64,000 nt of DNA from Oligosphaera ethanolica. GTDB lineage: Bacteria; Verrucomicrobiota; Lentisphaeria; Oligosphaerales; Oligosphaeraceae. The notes below the pieces were generated by a model, which made no database searches, was not told the DNA's origin, and worked only from the letters and a program-made list of their open reading frames with translations. The stretch covers positions 2,702,227 to 2,766,226 of the forward strand of contig NZ_JAUSVL010000001.1 of assembly GCF_030814695.1 (NCBI RefSeq), given 5' to 3'. Shown here piece by piece: positions 53,132 through 62,084 of this stretch (positions are counted from its first letter, which is position 1; each line of letters begins with the position of its first letter). Made by a program: the position numbers and the translations under genes.

Positions 53132-53215
53132 TGGTGTAGTTACTCCTGTTAACAAGACAAAGTAACTACAGAAAACAAAAAAACAAGCTCAAAAAGCTTG
53201 TAGTTACTTTATTTT
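53132..53215 (-). promoter_or_regulatory. GTAACTAC repeats and terminator hairpin at the right end of element I
   Basis: AAAGTAACTACA and its inverted copy TGTAGTTACTTT enclose a minus-strand hairpin CAAGCT/AGCTTG followed by seven T. A further GTAGTTAC at 53132 and one near the left end (51294) suggest transposase-binding sites combined with a transcription shield. Confidence 0.6.
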
Positions 53216-53242
53216 TTCAAAAATTATGAAAAGTTTAGGAGA

Positions 53243-54589
53243 CTATACCATCCCTTCAAAATACAGCTGATATGCTTTTTCCGGACTTCCCCGGATAATA
53301 TGGCGCCGCTCCCGCTTCGTGTCGCAGCACTCGATGATACTGGGCAAACTGAAGTAATTCCAGAGCACGGCACGCAACAAGGTAAAGAGCCGACTGAACT
53401 GGCGCTTCCACTTGTTGTACCAAGCGACGAACCGTAGCAGGAGATAGGCAAGCAGCGCTGTCCAGACTTGCCAGCGGACGGCATTTTCGTTATATCCAAG
53501 GAAATCGGCCAGCTGCAGCGTCTGTTTGATTTCCTTGAAAAACACCTCCACACCCCAACGGCATTGATAGAGCTGGCACACGGAAAACGGCGACCACTCG
53601 AAGTTGTTGGTAATAAACGTCATCACCACCATCTTCCCCTTCACCTCGACCTCTGCCGTGACCAGCCGCAGGTCATCGGGGTAATTGTCCTTGGTCTGCA
53701 CCCCTATCAGCCTGATGCGCTCATCTGACAACACCTTGCATTTCTTGCGGACATAGCGGCGCTTGCCGGGCGCTTGCTGTCCCATAACTTCAGCCGTATC
53801 TGTCTCGGGTTCTGAGGAGGCGGACGCATGTTTGACGGGATCAGACGCCTCCGGTTTCCCAGTCGCATGCTGTCCCATAACTTCATAGAGCATGTTTTCC
53901 TTGGCCCGCGTCACCCAGGAGACGCCGCGCGTGTCAAGGACCTTAAGATGCTTAAAATCAACATAGGCCTTGTCGAATACCACGACCTCTCCGGCCTTCA
54001 TGTCGGCGCACAGTTCCCAGGCGCTTTTCGGGTCAGAATCCTTTGCACTTTTGACGAGGACGAAGTTCGGCAGGAACGAGCGCATGTTCAGCGCCGTGTG
54101 CATCTTGGCGGCCGCTTTCTGGCGTCGGTGCTGGGCCCAGCCCATATTAAATGCCGTCAGTTTGATGGTGGTTGAATCAACGGCGCGAATGGTTCTTGTC
54201 CGGAAGCGGTAGGGCAAACCGGGATAATTGCGGCTGGAGGTCAGGAACTCGGGGTAACGGGTTGACAGTGACTCATATACCTTCCAGAACAGTTCTTCGG
54301 CCATATCCGCATTGCGGGTCTTGTTGGCGTGAGAGAGACCGTTCCTGCTCGGAGGCGTGCAGTTGCGTATCTGAGCAAGGGGGCCGGCATGGTTGTGGAG
54401 GCTGTCACAGATGTCGTTCAGACTTAATGAATGCGCCAGATGCGCGTAAAGCATAGCCATTACATGGCTGGTGGCGCTGAAGGCCCGTGTCTGGATTTTG
54501 TACTTTTTGGCGAGGTTGTCGATAATCCGGTCAGGTATCCAGCTTGCAATCTGCGCGAGGACTGACACAGTACTTTTTAGTGGATTCAT
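53243..54589 (-). CDS. IS4-family transposase (element II)
   Basis: A 448-residue IS4-family transposase. The DDE residues are Asp138 (IRAVDSTTIKL), Asp206 (VVVFDKAYVDF) and Glu348 in YQCRWGVEVFFKEIKQ, which also shows the IS4 Y-(2)-R-(3)-E-(6)-K signature. An odd insertion at about 236-277 contains a near-duplicate of EVMGQHATGK. GGAGG precedes the ATG. The stop codon lies in the duplicated target of element I, so the gene is intact. Confidence 0.93.
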   Translation of the reverse strand: MNPLKSTVSVLAQIASWIPDRIIDNLAKKYKIQTRAFSATSHVMAMLYAHLAHSLSLNDICDSLHNHAGPLAQIRNCTPPSRNGLSHANKTRNADMAEELFWKVYESLSTRYPEFLTSSRNYPGLPYRFRTRTIRAVDSTTIKLTAFNMGWAQHRRQKAAAKMHTALNMRSFLPNFVLVKSAKDSDPKSAWELCADMKAGEVVVFDKAYVDFKHLKVLDTRGVSWVTRAKENMLYEVMGQHATGKPEASDPVKHASASSEPETDTAEVMGQQAPGKRRYVRKKCKVLSDERIRLIGVQTKDNYPDDLRLVTAEVEVKGKMVVMTFITNNFEWSPFSVCQLYQCRWGVEVFFKEIKQTLQLADFLGYNENAVRWQVWTALLAYLLLRFVAWYNKWKRQFSRLFTLLRAVLWNYFSLPSIIECCDTKRERRHIIRGSPEKAYQLYFEGMV

Positions 54590-54767
54590 GGTACCTCCTA
54601 TGGTTGCTTACTAGGCTACCATTAAGATGCCGTGAATCCTTTTTTTTACGAAGCCACCATCAAGTTACCCACATTTCTCACACAAAACCGTGAAAAAAAC
54701 GTCTATTTTCTCGCGGTTTTTTTATTTGCCCACTTGCATGTCGCATATTATATACGACATTATAGGC

Positions 54768-55097
54768 ATGTCAAACGCCACTCACCAACAACTGCTTGCT
54801 GAACGCTCCGCCCTATTGGCGGAACTTGCCCGCCTTCCACACGTGGTCCATGGTTCCATCGTCGAGCGGTACACCGTCTGTTCACGGGCGAACTGCAAAT
54901 GCCACCAGGGGCATAAGCATGGTCCGGTCATGTGCGTCGTGGTCAATGAGAACGGGAAGCAGCGGCAGAAGTACATCCCCAAGGAGATGCGGGAGCTGGC
55001 CGTGCAGTATGTGGATGAATACAAACGCGCGCTGACGCTTTTGGACCGCATCAGCGCCATCAACGTGCAACTTCTTCAGGAGAAAAACAATGGCTGA
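54768..55097 (+). CDS. Small Cys-rich IS accessory protein (DUF6788-like)
   Basis: A 109-residue protein directly upstream of, and overlapping by 8 bp, the element III transposase. Its core CSRANCKCHQGHKHGP has a Cys-x4-Cys-x-Cys-x-His pattern that could bind zinc. Such small proteins are often encoded ahead of IS1634/IS1182-type transposases; their role is not known. A terminator-like AACCGTGA/TCGCGGTT hairpin with seven T lies at 54687-54725 ahead of it. Confidence 0.75.
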   Translation: MSNATHQQLLAERSALLAELARLPHVVHGSIVERYTVCSRANCKCHQGHKHGPVMCVVVNENGKQRQKYIPKEMRELAVQYVDEYKRALTLLDRISAINVQLLQEKNNG

Positions 55098-56838
55098 CAC
55101 CACGTTGTCCCCGGAGCTTCTTGCCGCCATTCGCAGCATGGAGGTGCGTGGCGTTGACCATCTTCCGGTTGTGGCGGCATTCTGCAACGCGATTCATCTG
55201 CAGGACATCGTCAATGGCTTCGTGGACACCAGGATGGACGTAAAGCCCGGGGCCATTGTCCAGGCGATGGTGCTGGATACCCTCAGCGGTCGCTCCCCTC
55301 TCTACCACTTGGAGTCATTCATGGAGGAGCAGGATAGTGAACTGCTGCTTGGTGAAAAGCACGCCGCCCACAATTTTTCCGATACCAACATTGGGCGCGC
55401 TCTTGACGCCATCTTCGCGGCGGGGTCCTCGAATATGTTGACGGAGATAGCCATCTCGGCCTGCAAGACCTTCCACATCAACTGTTCCCATCTGAGCTTC
55501 GACACGACGTCCATAAGCGTGTGGGGCGAATACGCCAACTATGACAAGAGCGACGATGCGCCTGCCGACGACGGAACGCCCAGAGCTCCCTGTGTCACCT
55601 ACGGTCACAGCAAGGACCACAACCCCGACTTGAAGCAGGTGATGGCTGAACTTCTCTGCGTCGAGCGTGGCGTGCCGATTTTCGGCAGGTGCATAGACGG
55701 CAACGCCTCCGACAAGACGAACAACAACAAGATGCTGACGAAAATCTCCTCGCTGATGGCCAAACATGGACTTGGCCAGGGCGCCTTCACCTATGTGGCC
55801 GACTCCGCGCTGGTCACCGAGCCCAATCTGGAGCTTCTTTCGTCGACGCCCTTTGTCACTCGTCTTCCAGGCGTATACCGGGAATGCGACCGAGTCGTCG
55901 GCGAGGCTGTCGACGCAGGGAAATGGGTTGAGCTTGGCACCTTGTCCGAGCTGCCGTCACCCGTAAGCAGGCCTTGTTCCGACTATCGCGTGGCCGAAAG
56001 CCACGTCACTCTTTACGGGATGAAATACCGCGCCGTCATCGTCCATTCCGACTCGCATGATCGCAGAATGCAGAAGCGCCTGGAGAAAGCGGTCAATGCC
56101 TCGCGGCAGAATCTGGAGAAACAGCTCAAGAAGCAGGAATGTGAGTTCTTCTGCCAGGCCGACGCTGAGAAAGCGGCCGAGGCGTTGCGCAAAAGATCGG
56201 ACCACATGCATGCCTTGGATGTTGAAGTCATACAGACTGAGGCGAATAAACGCGGGCGCCCACCGAAGAACGGAAACATCCAGACTCGGCCCAAATACAC
56301 GCTCAAGACGACTATCCGAAAAAAAGAGGAGGGAGTGAAACGCGAGGAAGAACGTGCCGGCTGCTTCGTCCTGCTGACGAACATTCCGTTGGCAGGAGAT
56401 GGAGCGATGGACGCAAAAAGCCTGTTCCTTGCCTACAAGGGACAATATGGCGTGGAAAACAACTTTGCCTTCCTGAAAGACCCGCTTATCGTCAACGACA
56501 TGTTCCTGAAGAAGGCCGAGCGCATCGACGTGCTCGGAATCATCCTCATTCTATCACTGCTGATCTGGCGCTTGATTGAGCGTTCCATGCGCAATCACTT
56601 GGCAAATACCGGTGGCACCCTCGTGGGACTCAACCAGCAACTAACCAAAAGGCCAACGGCCTACGCAATGTCAACCAAGTTCAGAGGGCTACAGATCATG
56701 CTCGTGCAAGGAACGCGAATGCTGGCGCGGGACTTGAGCGATGACGTCACCGCCTACCTGGAAGCATTGGGCCTTACGATGGAAGTGTTTACGACGCCAG
56801 GCTATGCGTGCAAACCAGTTCTGAAAGAGCGATCGTGA
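55090..56838 (+). CDS. IS1634-family transposase, DUF4277-type (element III)
   Basis: A 582-residue transposase. The N-terminal DUF4277-like domain reads VRGVDHLPVVAAFCNAIHLQ and AMVLDTLSGRSPLYHLESF. Catalytic Asp residues lie in LSFDTTSISVWGEYANY and TYVADSALVTEPN, and the Glu in YKGQYGVENNFAFLKDPLIV. Complete, and ends 68 bp before the right inverted repeat of its element. It overlaps the small accessory gene, so both are translated together. Confidence 0.92.
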   Translation: MADTTLSPELLAAIRSMEVRGVDHLPVVAAFCNAIHLQDIVNGFVDTRMDVKPGAIVQAMVLDTLSGRSPLYHLESFMEEQDSELLLGEKHAAHNFSDTNIGRALDAIFAAGSSNMLTEIAISACKTFHINCSHLSFDTTSISVWGEYANYDKSDDAPADDGTPRAPCVTYGHSKDHNPDLKQVMAELLCVERGVPIFGRCIDGNASDKTNNNKMLTKISSLMAKHGLGQGAFTYVADSALVTEPNLELLSSTPFVTRLPGVYRECDRVVGEAVDAGKWVELGTLSELPSPVSRPCSDYRVAESHVTLYGMKYRAVIVHSDSHDRRMQKRLEKAVNASRQNLEKQLKKQECEFFCQADAEKAAEALRKRSDHMHALDVEVIQTEANKRGRPPKNGNIQTRPKYTLKTTIRKKEEGVKREEERAGCFVLLTNIPLAGDGAMDAKSLFLAYKGQYGVENNFAFLKDPLIVNDMFLKKAERIDVLGIILILSLLIWRLIERSMRNHLANTGGTLVGLNQQLTKRPTAYAMSTKFRGLQIMLVQGTRMLARDLSDDVTAYLEALGLTMEVFTTPGYACKPVLKERS

Positions 56839-56991
56839 GAAGGGAAAAATGCGTGGTTTCGGTGCATGAAAAAGTGAGAAATGTGGGAAGTTATGGGACG
56901 GCTGTGAAAGATTCTCAAAAAAAATGTGATTTTCGCCATCTTTTTTTGCGTGCCTGCTTGCATGTATTTGTTTTTGATGTAAGTTATTGGC

Positions 56992-58656
56992 ATGCAAAAT
57001 GATACGTTTCATTTTAGCAACTTTTCTGGCGGCGGCGCCGCGCGACTTGCCGCCGAGAACGACCGCCTGCGTGAACAGCTTCTGCAGGCCACTGCCGAGA
57101 ACGTCCAGCTGGGTGAAACGCTGCAGAAAATCCAGCAGATCGCCACTGCCGAGACGGGCGAGTTGCGCGATGCGCTGAAAAAATCCCTCCAGCGCCTGGC
57201 TGAACTGGAACTGCAGTTGGCCTGGCTGAACAAGCGGCTCTTCGGCAGGAGTTCCGAGCGCGTGGTCGACGAGAAGACCCCGCTGCTGCCGGGCCTGGTA
57301 TTGTCGGAAACGGCCCCCAAGCCGGAACCGGCCACGATCAAAGTCCAGGGCCATGATCGCTCGCAAAAGGCCGCCGACAAGGATGCCAAGAGCGTTCCTT
57401 TTTCCGATAAACTCGAGAGCGAGGAACTCGTTCTTGATATCCCCGAAGCCGATAAACTCGGGAAGGAGTTCATTGGCTTTGACATCTCGAAAATGCTCAA
57501 GTACCGTCCTCCCTTCTACGTCCTGGTCATCAAGCGCGCCAAGTATGTGGTGCCGGGCCAGCCTGAGCTGGGCGTCGTGATGGCGCCGCCGCTGCCGAAC
57601 GTCCTGTCCGAAGACTCCGACCGCAGCCACTTCGACATCAGCGTGCCCGTTCACGTCCTCCACGAGAAATTCGTCAACCACATGCCCTTCTACCGCCAGA
57701 GTGAAGACCTCAAACGCGAGGGCATCATTCTGAGCCGCGGCACCATGTGCGACTGGGCGGACAAGATCGCCTTTCTGGTGCAACCCATCATAGATCGCAT
57801 GTCCGACCTGCTGCTGAAAAGCGACGTCATTCACGCCGATGAAACCTCCGCGCGAATGTTGGCGAAAGGAAAATGTCAGAAGTGTTACCTCTGGGTGCGC
57901 AAGACCGGCGTCGGCCCGCCGATCACCCTCTTTCATTTTTCGCCCGGGCGAGGTCAGGGCGAAGCGCAAAAAATCCTCGGAAATTACGCCGGTATATTCA
58001 TCAGTGATGCCTATACGGGCTACGACAAGCTGCCCGGAACCCGCGCCGCCTGCTGGGCGCACGTGCGCCGCAAGTTCTACGAGGTGCCCGAACTGGACAA
58101 CGAGCAGCGTCTGACGGCCCTGAAGCTGATCCGGATCATGTATGACAACGAGGCGCGGGCCGCTGACGAGGTCAAGGACGCCGAGGCCGCGCGGGCCGGC
58201 GGCGAGATCGCCATCGTCGTCCCGGCCCTGGTCGAGACGCGCCGGAAGCAGCGGGCCAATTCGGCGGAGCTGGTCGAGCAGTTCTTCGCGCTGTGCGACG
58301 ACATCGTCCGCCGGCGTCTGCCACCGACCTCCATGCTCGTCCGGGCCGCCGTCTACGCGCTCAAGCAACGCCAGGAGCTCTCCGTGTTCCTGAATGACCC
58401 ACGCGTGAACATCGACAACAATCCGGCCGAGAACGCGATCCGCCCCTGGGCACTGGGACGAAAAAATTGGCTCTTTGTTGGCAACGAACGCGGCGGCGAA
58501 AAATCCGCCATCATCGCCAGCCTCGTGGCCACCTGCAAAGACAACAAGGTCGACTTCAAGGCTTGGCTCGAAGACGTCCTCACTCGCCTCGGCACTACCC
58601 GGCATGACGACATTGACTCCTTGCTGCCACACAACTGGACTCCCGCACGCAACTGA
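56992..58656 (+). CDS. tnpC: IS66-family transposase TnpC
   Basis: The 554-residue DDE transposase of IS66. A coiled-coil N-terminus (AENDRLREQLLQATAEN) leads to LAWLNKRLFGRSSER, the family signature. Catalytic residues lie in VIHADETSARML, GIFISDAYTGYDKL and VNIDNNPAENAIRPWALGRK. It is intact; the insertion in tnpB separates it by 5.8 kb from tnpA/tnpB and probably from its promoter, although it may be driven from element III. Confidence 0.95.
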   Translation: MQNDTFHFSNFSGGGAARLAAENDRLREQLLQATAENVQLGETLQKIQQIATAETGELRDALKKSLQRLAELELQLAWLNKRLFGRSSERVVDEKTPLLPGLVLSETAPKPEPATIKVQGHDRSQKAADKDAKSVPFSDKLESEELVLDIPEADKLGKEFIGFDISKMLKYRPPFYVLVIKRAKYVVPGQPELGVVMAPPLPNVLSEDSDRSHFDISVPVHVLHEKFVNHMPFYRQSEDLKREGIILSRGTMCDWADKIAFLVQPIIDRMSDLLLKSDVIHADETSARMLAKGKCQKCYLWVRKTGVGPPITLFHFSPGRGQGEAQKILGNYAGIFISDAYTGYDKLPGTRAACWAHVRRKFYEVPELDNEQRLTALKLIRIMYDNEARAADEVKDAEAARAGGEIAIVVPALVETRRKQRANSAELVEQFFALCDDIVRRRLPPTSMLVRAAVYALKQRQELSVFLNDPRVNIDNNPAENAIRPWALGRKNWLFVGNERGGEKSAIIASLVATCKDNKVDFKAWLEDVLTRLGTTRHDDIDSLLPHNWTPARN

Positions 58657-58780
58657 CACCACCCGCACACTATCGCGCCACCGCCCCGATCCGCTTCACG
58701 CGGAACGGGGCTTTTCGCGTTCAGGTGCTAATGTAATCACGCGAAACACATGCGGGGATATGGGCTGGGCGAACGCTTAC

Positions 58781-58925
58781 GCCCCAGCGCCGGCGCCAAA
58801 GAAAGCCGCCGGGACGGCGGCGGTCCCAGGATTAGCGCCGCCGCCAATGAAAGCCGCCGGGACGGCGGTGGGGCCAGGAGCGGTCCAAGACGTCCAAGGC
58901 GAATAAGTCGAATTGAAAGGAAGGA
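58781..58925. repeat. GCCGCCGGGACGGCGG palindromes
   Basis: After the IS66 target duplication come two modules AAAGCCGCCGGGACGGCGGT, related to the CCGCCGCCCCGGCGG palindromes at 30790, 33670 and 35600. They may form hairpins in the rfbA leader. Confidence 0.7.
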
Positions 58926-58931
58926 ATGGGT

Positions 58932-59795
58932 ATGAAAGGCATAGTGTTGGCTGGGGGAGCGGGTACGCGGTTGCATCCGGTTACGCTCGGGGTGTCGAAG
59001 CAGCTGCTGGCAGTGTATGACAAGCCGATGGTGTATTATCCGCTTAGCGTGCTGATGCTGGCGGGTATCCGGGACATACTGGTGATTACGACGCCGGAAG
59101 ACCAGGCGAGTTTTCAGCGGCTGCTAGGCGACGGCGCGGGCTTCGGCGTGCGGCTGAGCTACGCGGTGCAGCCAGAACCGAAGGGGCTGGCGCAGGCGTT
59201 CATTATCGGCGCCGAGTTCATTGGCCGGGACCGCGTGGCGATGGTGCTCGGCGATAATATCTTCTACGGCGCGAATCTGCCGGCGATGCTCAGCGCCGCC
59301 GCCGCGCGCGAACAGGGCGCGACGGTATTCGGGTATTATGTGCGGGACCCGGAGCGCTTCGGCGTGGTGGAGTTCGACGACGCGGGGCGCGCGGTGTCGA
59401 TTGAGGAAAAGCCGGCAGAACCGAAGTCGCACTACGCGGTGACGGGGCTGTACTTCTATGACAATGATGTGGTGGCAATCGCGCGGGACGTGAAGCCGTC
59501 GGCGCGCGGCGAGCTGGAAATCACGGCGGTGAATAACGCCTATCTGCAACGCGGGGCGCTGCAGGTGGAACGGCTGGGGCGCGGATACGCGTGGCTGGAT
59601 ACGGGGACGCACGAGAGTATGCTCGACGCGGCGAATTTTATCCGGACGATTGAGACGCGGCAGGGGCTGCAGGTGGCATGTCTGCAGGAAATTGCGTGGC
59701 AGAAGGGGTGGATGTCGCGCGAGGAGGTGATGGTGGCTATCAAGGATATGCTTAAGACCGACTACGGGCAATATCTGCTGCGGCTGGTGAAATAA
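58932..59795 (+). CDS. rfbA: Glucose-1-phosphate thymidylyltransferase (second copy)
   Basis: Same activity as the gene at 44683. The 287 residues start [20 protein letters not shown], with [53 protein letters not shown] and [17 protein letters not shown]. The proteins are clearly close, yet this gene is GC-rich with mostly G/C third positions, unlike the AT-richer first copy. An ATG two codons upstream (58926) is possible, but AAGGAAGG spacing favours 58932. This is probably the native copy, split from rfbB by the IS66 nest. Confidence 0.95.
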   Translation: MKGIVLAGGAGTRLHPVTLGVSKQLLAVYDKPMVYYPLSVLMLAGIRDILVITTPEDQASFQRLLGDGAGFGVRLSYAVQPEPKGLAQAFIIGAEFIGRDRVAMVLGDNIFYGANLPAMLSAAAAREQGATVFGYYVRDPERFGVVEFDDAGRAVSIEEKPAEPKSHYAVTGLYFYDNDVVAIARDVKPSARGELEITAVNNAYLQRGALQVERLGRGYAWLDTGTHESMLDAANFIRTIETRQGLQVACLQEIAWQKGWMSREEVMVAIKDMLKTDYGQYLLRLVK

Positions 59796-59814
59796 TCCGG
59801 GATGGGCTTTTTTT

Positions 59815-60470
59815 TATCCACAGATTACGCAGATTGACGCAGATTATGGCGGCATGTCTTGCCGCTGCGCGGCAAGTCACGCCGCCGGGTGGGGAGAATT
59901 TTTTGCCTCACGCGAAGGCGCGAAGGCGCGAAGAAAGGCAAGGGGAAGGGATGGGTTTTGTGGGGGGAGGGGAAGGGGCTCGCCCCTTCCCCTCCCCCCG
60001 CGCCCCCCTCTCTATCCCATGTTGGGCGGCATGTCTTGCCGCTGCGCGGCAAGTCACGCCGCCGGGTGGATATTTTTATCCACAGATTACGCAGATTGAC
60101 GCAGATTATGGCGGCCTGTCTTGCCGCTGCGCGGCAAGTCACGCCGCCGGGTGGGGGATGTTTTTGTGGTCTCACGCGAAGGCGCGAAGGCGCGAAGAAA
60201 GGCAGGGGGAAGGGATGGGTTTTGTGGGGGGAGGGGAAGGGGCTCGCCCCTTCCCCTCCCCCCACGCCCCCCTCTCTATCCCATGTCAGGCGGCGTGTCT
60301 TGCCGCTGACGCGGCAAGTCACGCCGCCGGGTGGGGGATGTTTTTGTGGCCTCACACGAAGGCGCGAAGGCGCGAAGAAAGGCAGGAGAGGGTGGGGAAA
60401 GAAACAGGGACGGACGAGAGCGGGTGCTCTTTTCCGTCCCTGGGTGTTTTTTTGGGGGATGGCTGCGCGC
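59815..60470. repeat. Repeat cluster with MITE ends, hairpins and CGCGAAG modules
   Basis: Two composite units, each ATCCACAGATTACGCAGATT, a TCTTGCCGCTGCGCGGCAAG palindrome, CACGCGAAGGCGCGAAGG, and a hairpin GGGGGAGGGGAAGGGGC with GCCCCTTCCCCTCCCCCC; a third partial unit follows at 60275-60390. The run ends at a GGGACGGACGAGAGC/CCGTCCCTG pair. Confidence 0.82.
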
Positions 60471-60472
60471 GG

Positions 60473-61096
60473 TTATTTGGGGGAGTTGCCGGGGAGGGCG
60501 CCCTGTTGCTGCATGAGGGCTTCGGTCAGCTGGGCGATGAGGCGGTCTTTGCGGGCCACTTCGTTCCTAAGACTGGCCAGTTCGGCTTTCATGTCATCGG
60601 CGTCGGCGCTGGTGATGGGGCGGGTCATGTTGACGGAGGGAGTAGCAGCGGCAGTGGCAGTGGCAGCATCAGCAGTAGCTTGGGTCTGCGCGGCTTGCGC
60701 CTCGGCCATCTTGCGGAGTTTCGTGCTGACTTCTTCGGCGGAGAGGCGGCCGGTGTCGTCGCTGGTGAGATGTCGGCCGACCTGGCGCGAGCGGTCTTTG
60801 CGGCGTTGTTGGCGGCTGCGGTAGTCTTCGATTTTCGCGGGGAGGTCCGCAATGAAAGCGATGAGGGCAATGCCGCCGAAGACCACGATGCACCAGATGG
60901 CAAAGCCCTTTTCGGATTGCGCGCGGCCGGTGCGGTCGAACCACTGGAGGAGCACGGAGAAGCCCAGGTAGGCCCAGGCGGCGGTGGCAATCACGACGCA
61001 GGCGATGCTCTTCCACAACGAGTACAGCAGGCGGCTCAGGGGAACGAAGATAATGAGCAATAGTACGGCGATGAGCTGATACTGGTGGGGAGTCAT
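60473..61096 (-). CDS. Membrane protein of unknown function with C-terminal coiled coil
   Basis: A 207-residue protein not recognised as any family. Three hydrophobic segments are visible at about 6-25, 30-52 and 65-88 (LIAVLLLIIFVPLSRLLYSL, ACVVIATAAWAYLGF, AIWCIVVFGGIALIAFIADL). Then come a basic stretch (RSRQQRRKDRSRQVGR), an Ala/Thr-rich linker and a heptad-like C-terminal helix (MKAELASLRNEVARKDRLIA). The layout suggests a cytoplasmic coiled coil anchored in the membrane. The start at 61096 gives a natural N-terminus; the frame to 61312 includes repeat sequence. No operon partner. Confidence 0.65.
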   Translation of the reverse strand: MTPHQYQLIAVLLLIIFVPLSRLLYSLWKSIACVVIATAAWAYLGFSVLLQWFDRTGRAQSEKGFAIWCIVVFGGIALIAFIADLPAKIEDYRSRQQRRKDRSRQVGRHLTSDDTGRLSAEEVSTKLRKMAEAQAAQTQATADAATATAAATPSVNMTRPITSADADDMKAELASLRNEVARKDRLIAQLTEALMQQQGALPGNSPK

Positions 61097-61289
61097 ATAG
61101 GTCGCAATCTGGGTGAATGAATGACGCTTAAGCGACTTTTCAGAGTAGCTGATGAATATAAAGTTGCTGAGGCAGAAATCAAGGTGAAAAAATGTGGGAC
61201 GGAGGACGGGGGGAGGTAAGCGGTCAGTTATTGATATTGGATGCACGGCATGCCTCACTCTACCGCGGTGAGACGAGACGTATCTGACC

Positions 61290-61404
61290 AATGTGGCGCC
61301 CTCCGGGCGCAATTTTAAATTGTTGTCATACCCCTGGTTGCGGCGCCCTCCGGGCGCCTCACCAGGGGTTATGCATGGTCCGGCCCTCCGGGCCGAACTT
61401 GGCC
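61290..61404 (-). repeat. Three-hairpin repeat element, copy 13
   Basis: Reverse orientation. H2 has compensating changes: the outer arms read CCCCTGGT / ACCAGGGG instead of CCCCGGGT / ACCCGGGG, keeping the stem paired. Confidence 0.92.
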
Positions 61405-61469
61405 GATCAGGCGACGTGCTTTGTCCGATTCGGGCCGAAAACCACCATCATTCAATGTCCATGTTTTTG

Positions 61470-61551
61470 CGCCGTAGGCGCATAACCATGCTTAACCCCA
61501 GGCTTTAGCCTGGGGACGCTGCCTGCCAACAGGCAGTGCCTCGTAGAGGCA
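61470..61551. repeat. Cluster of four short hairpins
   Basis: In a row: TGCGCC-GTA-GGCGCA, CCCCAGGC-TTTA-GCCTGGGG, CTGCCTG-CCAA-CAGGCAG and TGCCTC-GTA-GAGGCA. They lie just past the H3 side of the last three-hairpin element and look like another modular element. Confidence 0.75.
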
Positions 61552-62084
61552 CCACAGTGTTGGTTATCAATCACTGACCAATTACCGGAGGACTGGGGGG
61601 GTGCCCGGGAATGCATTCATTACTTGAAATCACTGCTGGCTGATATAAGGTAAGGCTTCTTTTTTTGCAGTTTAAGTAGGGTCGGCGTCGGCTGTTGGCG
61701 AAGAATTGGCCAGGTGGGCCAGTCTTCGGATATGACGACGGGGCGCGGGGGCGCAGGAATGCGTAGACGAGACGACAAGGGCAAGAGAGGGACGGCGGCC
61801 GCCGCGGCGCTTCGGCGGTGCCGGCGGGCCGTGGGCGCGCCGGTAGCACGAGCTATTTGTTGACGACAATGACTGCGCAGATGGCATCACAGATTTGCGT
61901 GTTTTTTTATTTATAGATTATGATAAACTGCCGGCGCATGCCGGCGGGCGCCCCGGCGGTTTTTCCGGCGGGGTGCCTTTGGCTGCTTGGATTCGCTGAG
62001 AAGGTCACGACGCCCGGGAGTAGCACAGGTAGCAACAGAGGCATGAAAAACAGTCGTGGCACAAGTGAACAAAGAAAGACTGGT
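61552..62084. other. Intergenic region before the tviB-like gene
   Basis: Apart from GC-rich palindromic bits (GCCGGCGCATGCCGGCGGGC near 61930) and an A/T-rich TTTTTTTATTTATAGATTATG stretch at 61903-61923 that could hold a promoter, no gene or known repeat is seen. The open frame from 61920 to 62084 reads in phase with the next gene but has no family similarity. Confidence 0.4.

Larger units (their letters stand above)
51271..53239 (-). mobile_element. IS1634-like element I (innermost)
   Basis: 1969 bp with ends CCTCAACTTTTCAT / CCTAAACTTTTCAT and a 6-bp duplication AGACTA (51265-51270 and 53240-53245). It landed at the stop codon of the element II transposase without destroying it. GTAACTAC motifs recur near both ends. 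One leftward transposase gene. Confidence 0.92.
51173..54662 (-). mobile_element. IS4-like element II (boundaries approximate)
   Basis: Bounded by where the left end of element III breaks off (after CCCATAGT) and resumes (AGTTACCCACATTTC). The break points share at most AGT as target duplication, and no good inverted ends are seen, so limits are uncertain by a few bases. It carries the leftward IS4 transposase 53243-54589 and is split by element I. Confidence 0.65.
51156..56906 (+). mobile_element. IS1634-like element III inserted in tnpB
   Basis: Perfect 15-bp inverted ends CACAGCCGTCCCATA at 51156 and mirrored to 56906, flanked by a 9-bp duplication AAAGATTCT (51147-51155 and 56907-56915). 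Its own genes are 54768-55097 and 55090-56838. Its left end is split just 17 bp in by elements II and I; the subterminal CCCACATTTCTCAC is found at 54668 and mirrored near 56880. Confidence 0.93.
50403..58780 (+). mobile_element. IS66-family element carrying three nested insertions
   Basis: Ends GTAAGCGCTCGCCCAGCCCA and its mirrored copy (one mismatch), flanked by the 8-bp duplication GCCCCAGC (50395-50402 and 58781-58788), as usual for IS66. It carries tnpA, tnpB and tnpC in order. A 5751-bp insertion plus 9-bp duplication sits at the end of tnpB; without it the element is 2618 bp, normal for the family. Confidence 0.95.

Noticed and set aside
56689-58668. 659-codon frame antisense to tnpC
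   Set aside because: Shadow of a GC-rich real gene; the sense strand has full IS66 motifs.
59834-61063. 409-codon frame over 59834-61063
   Set aside because: It reads through repeat modules and then antisense to the membrane protein gene at 60473-61096; no domain is recognisable.
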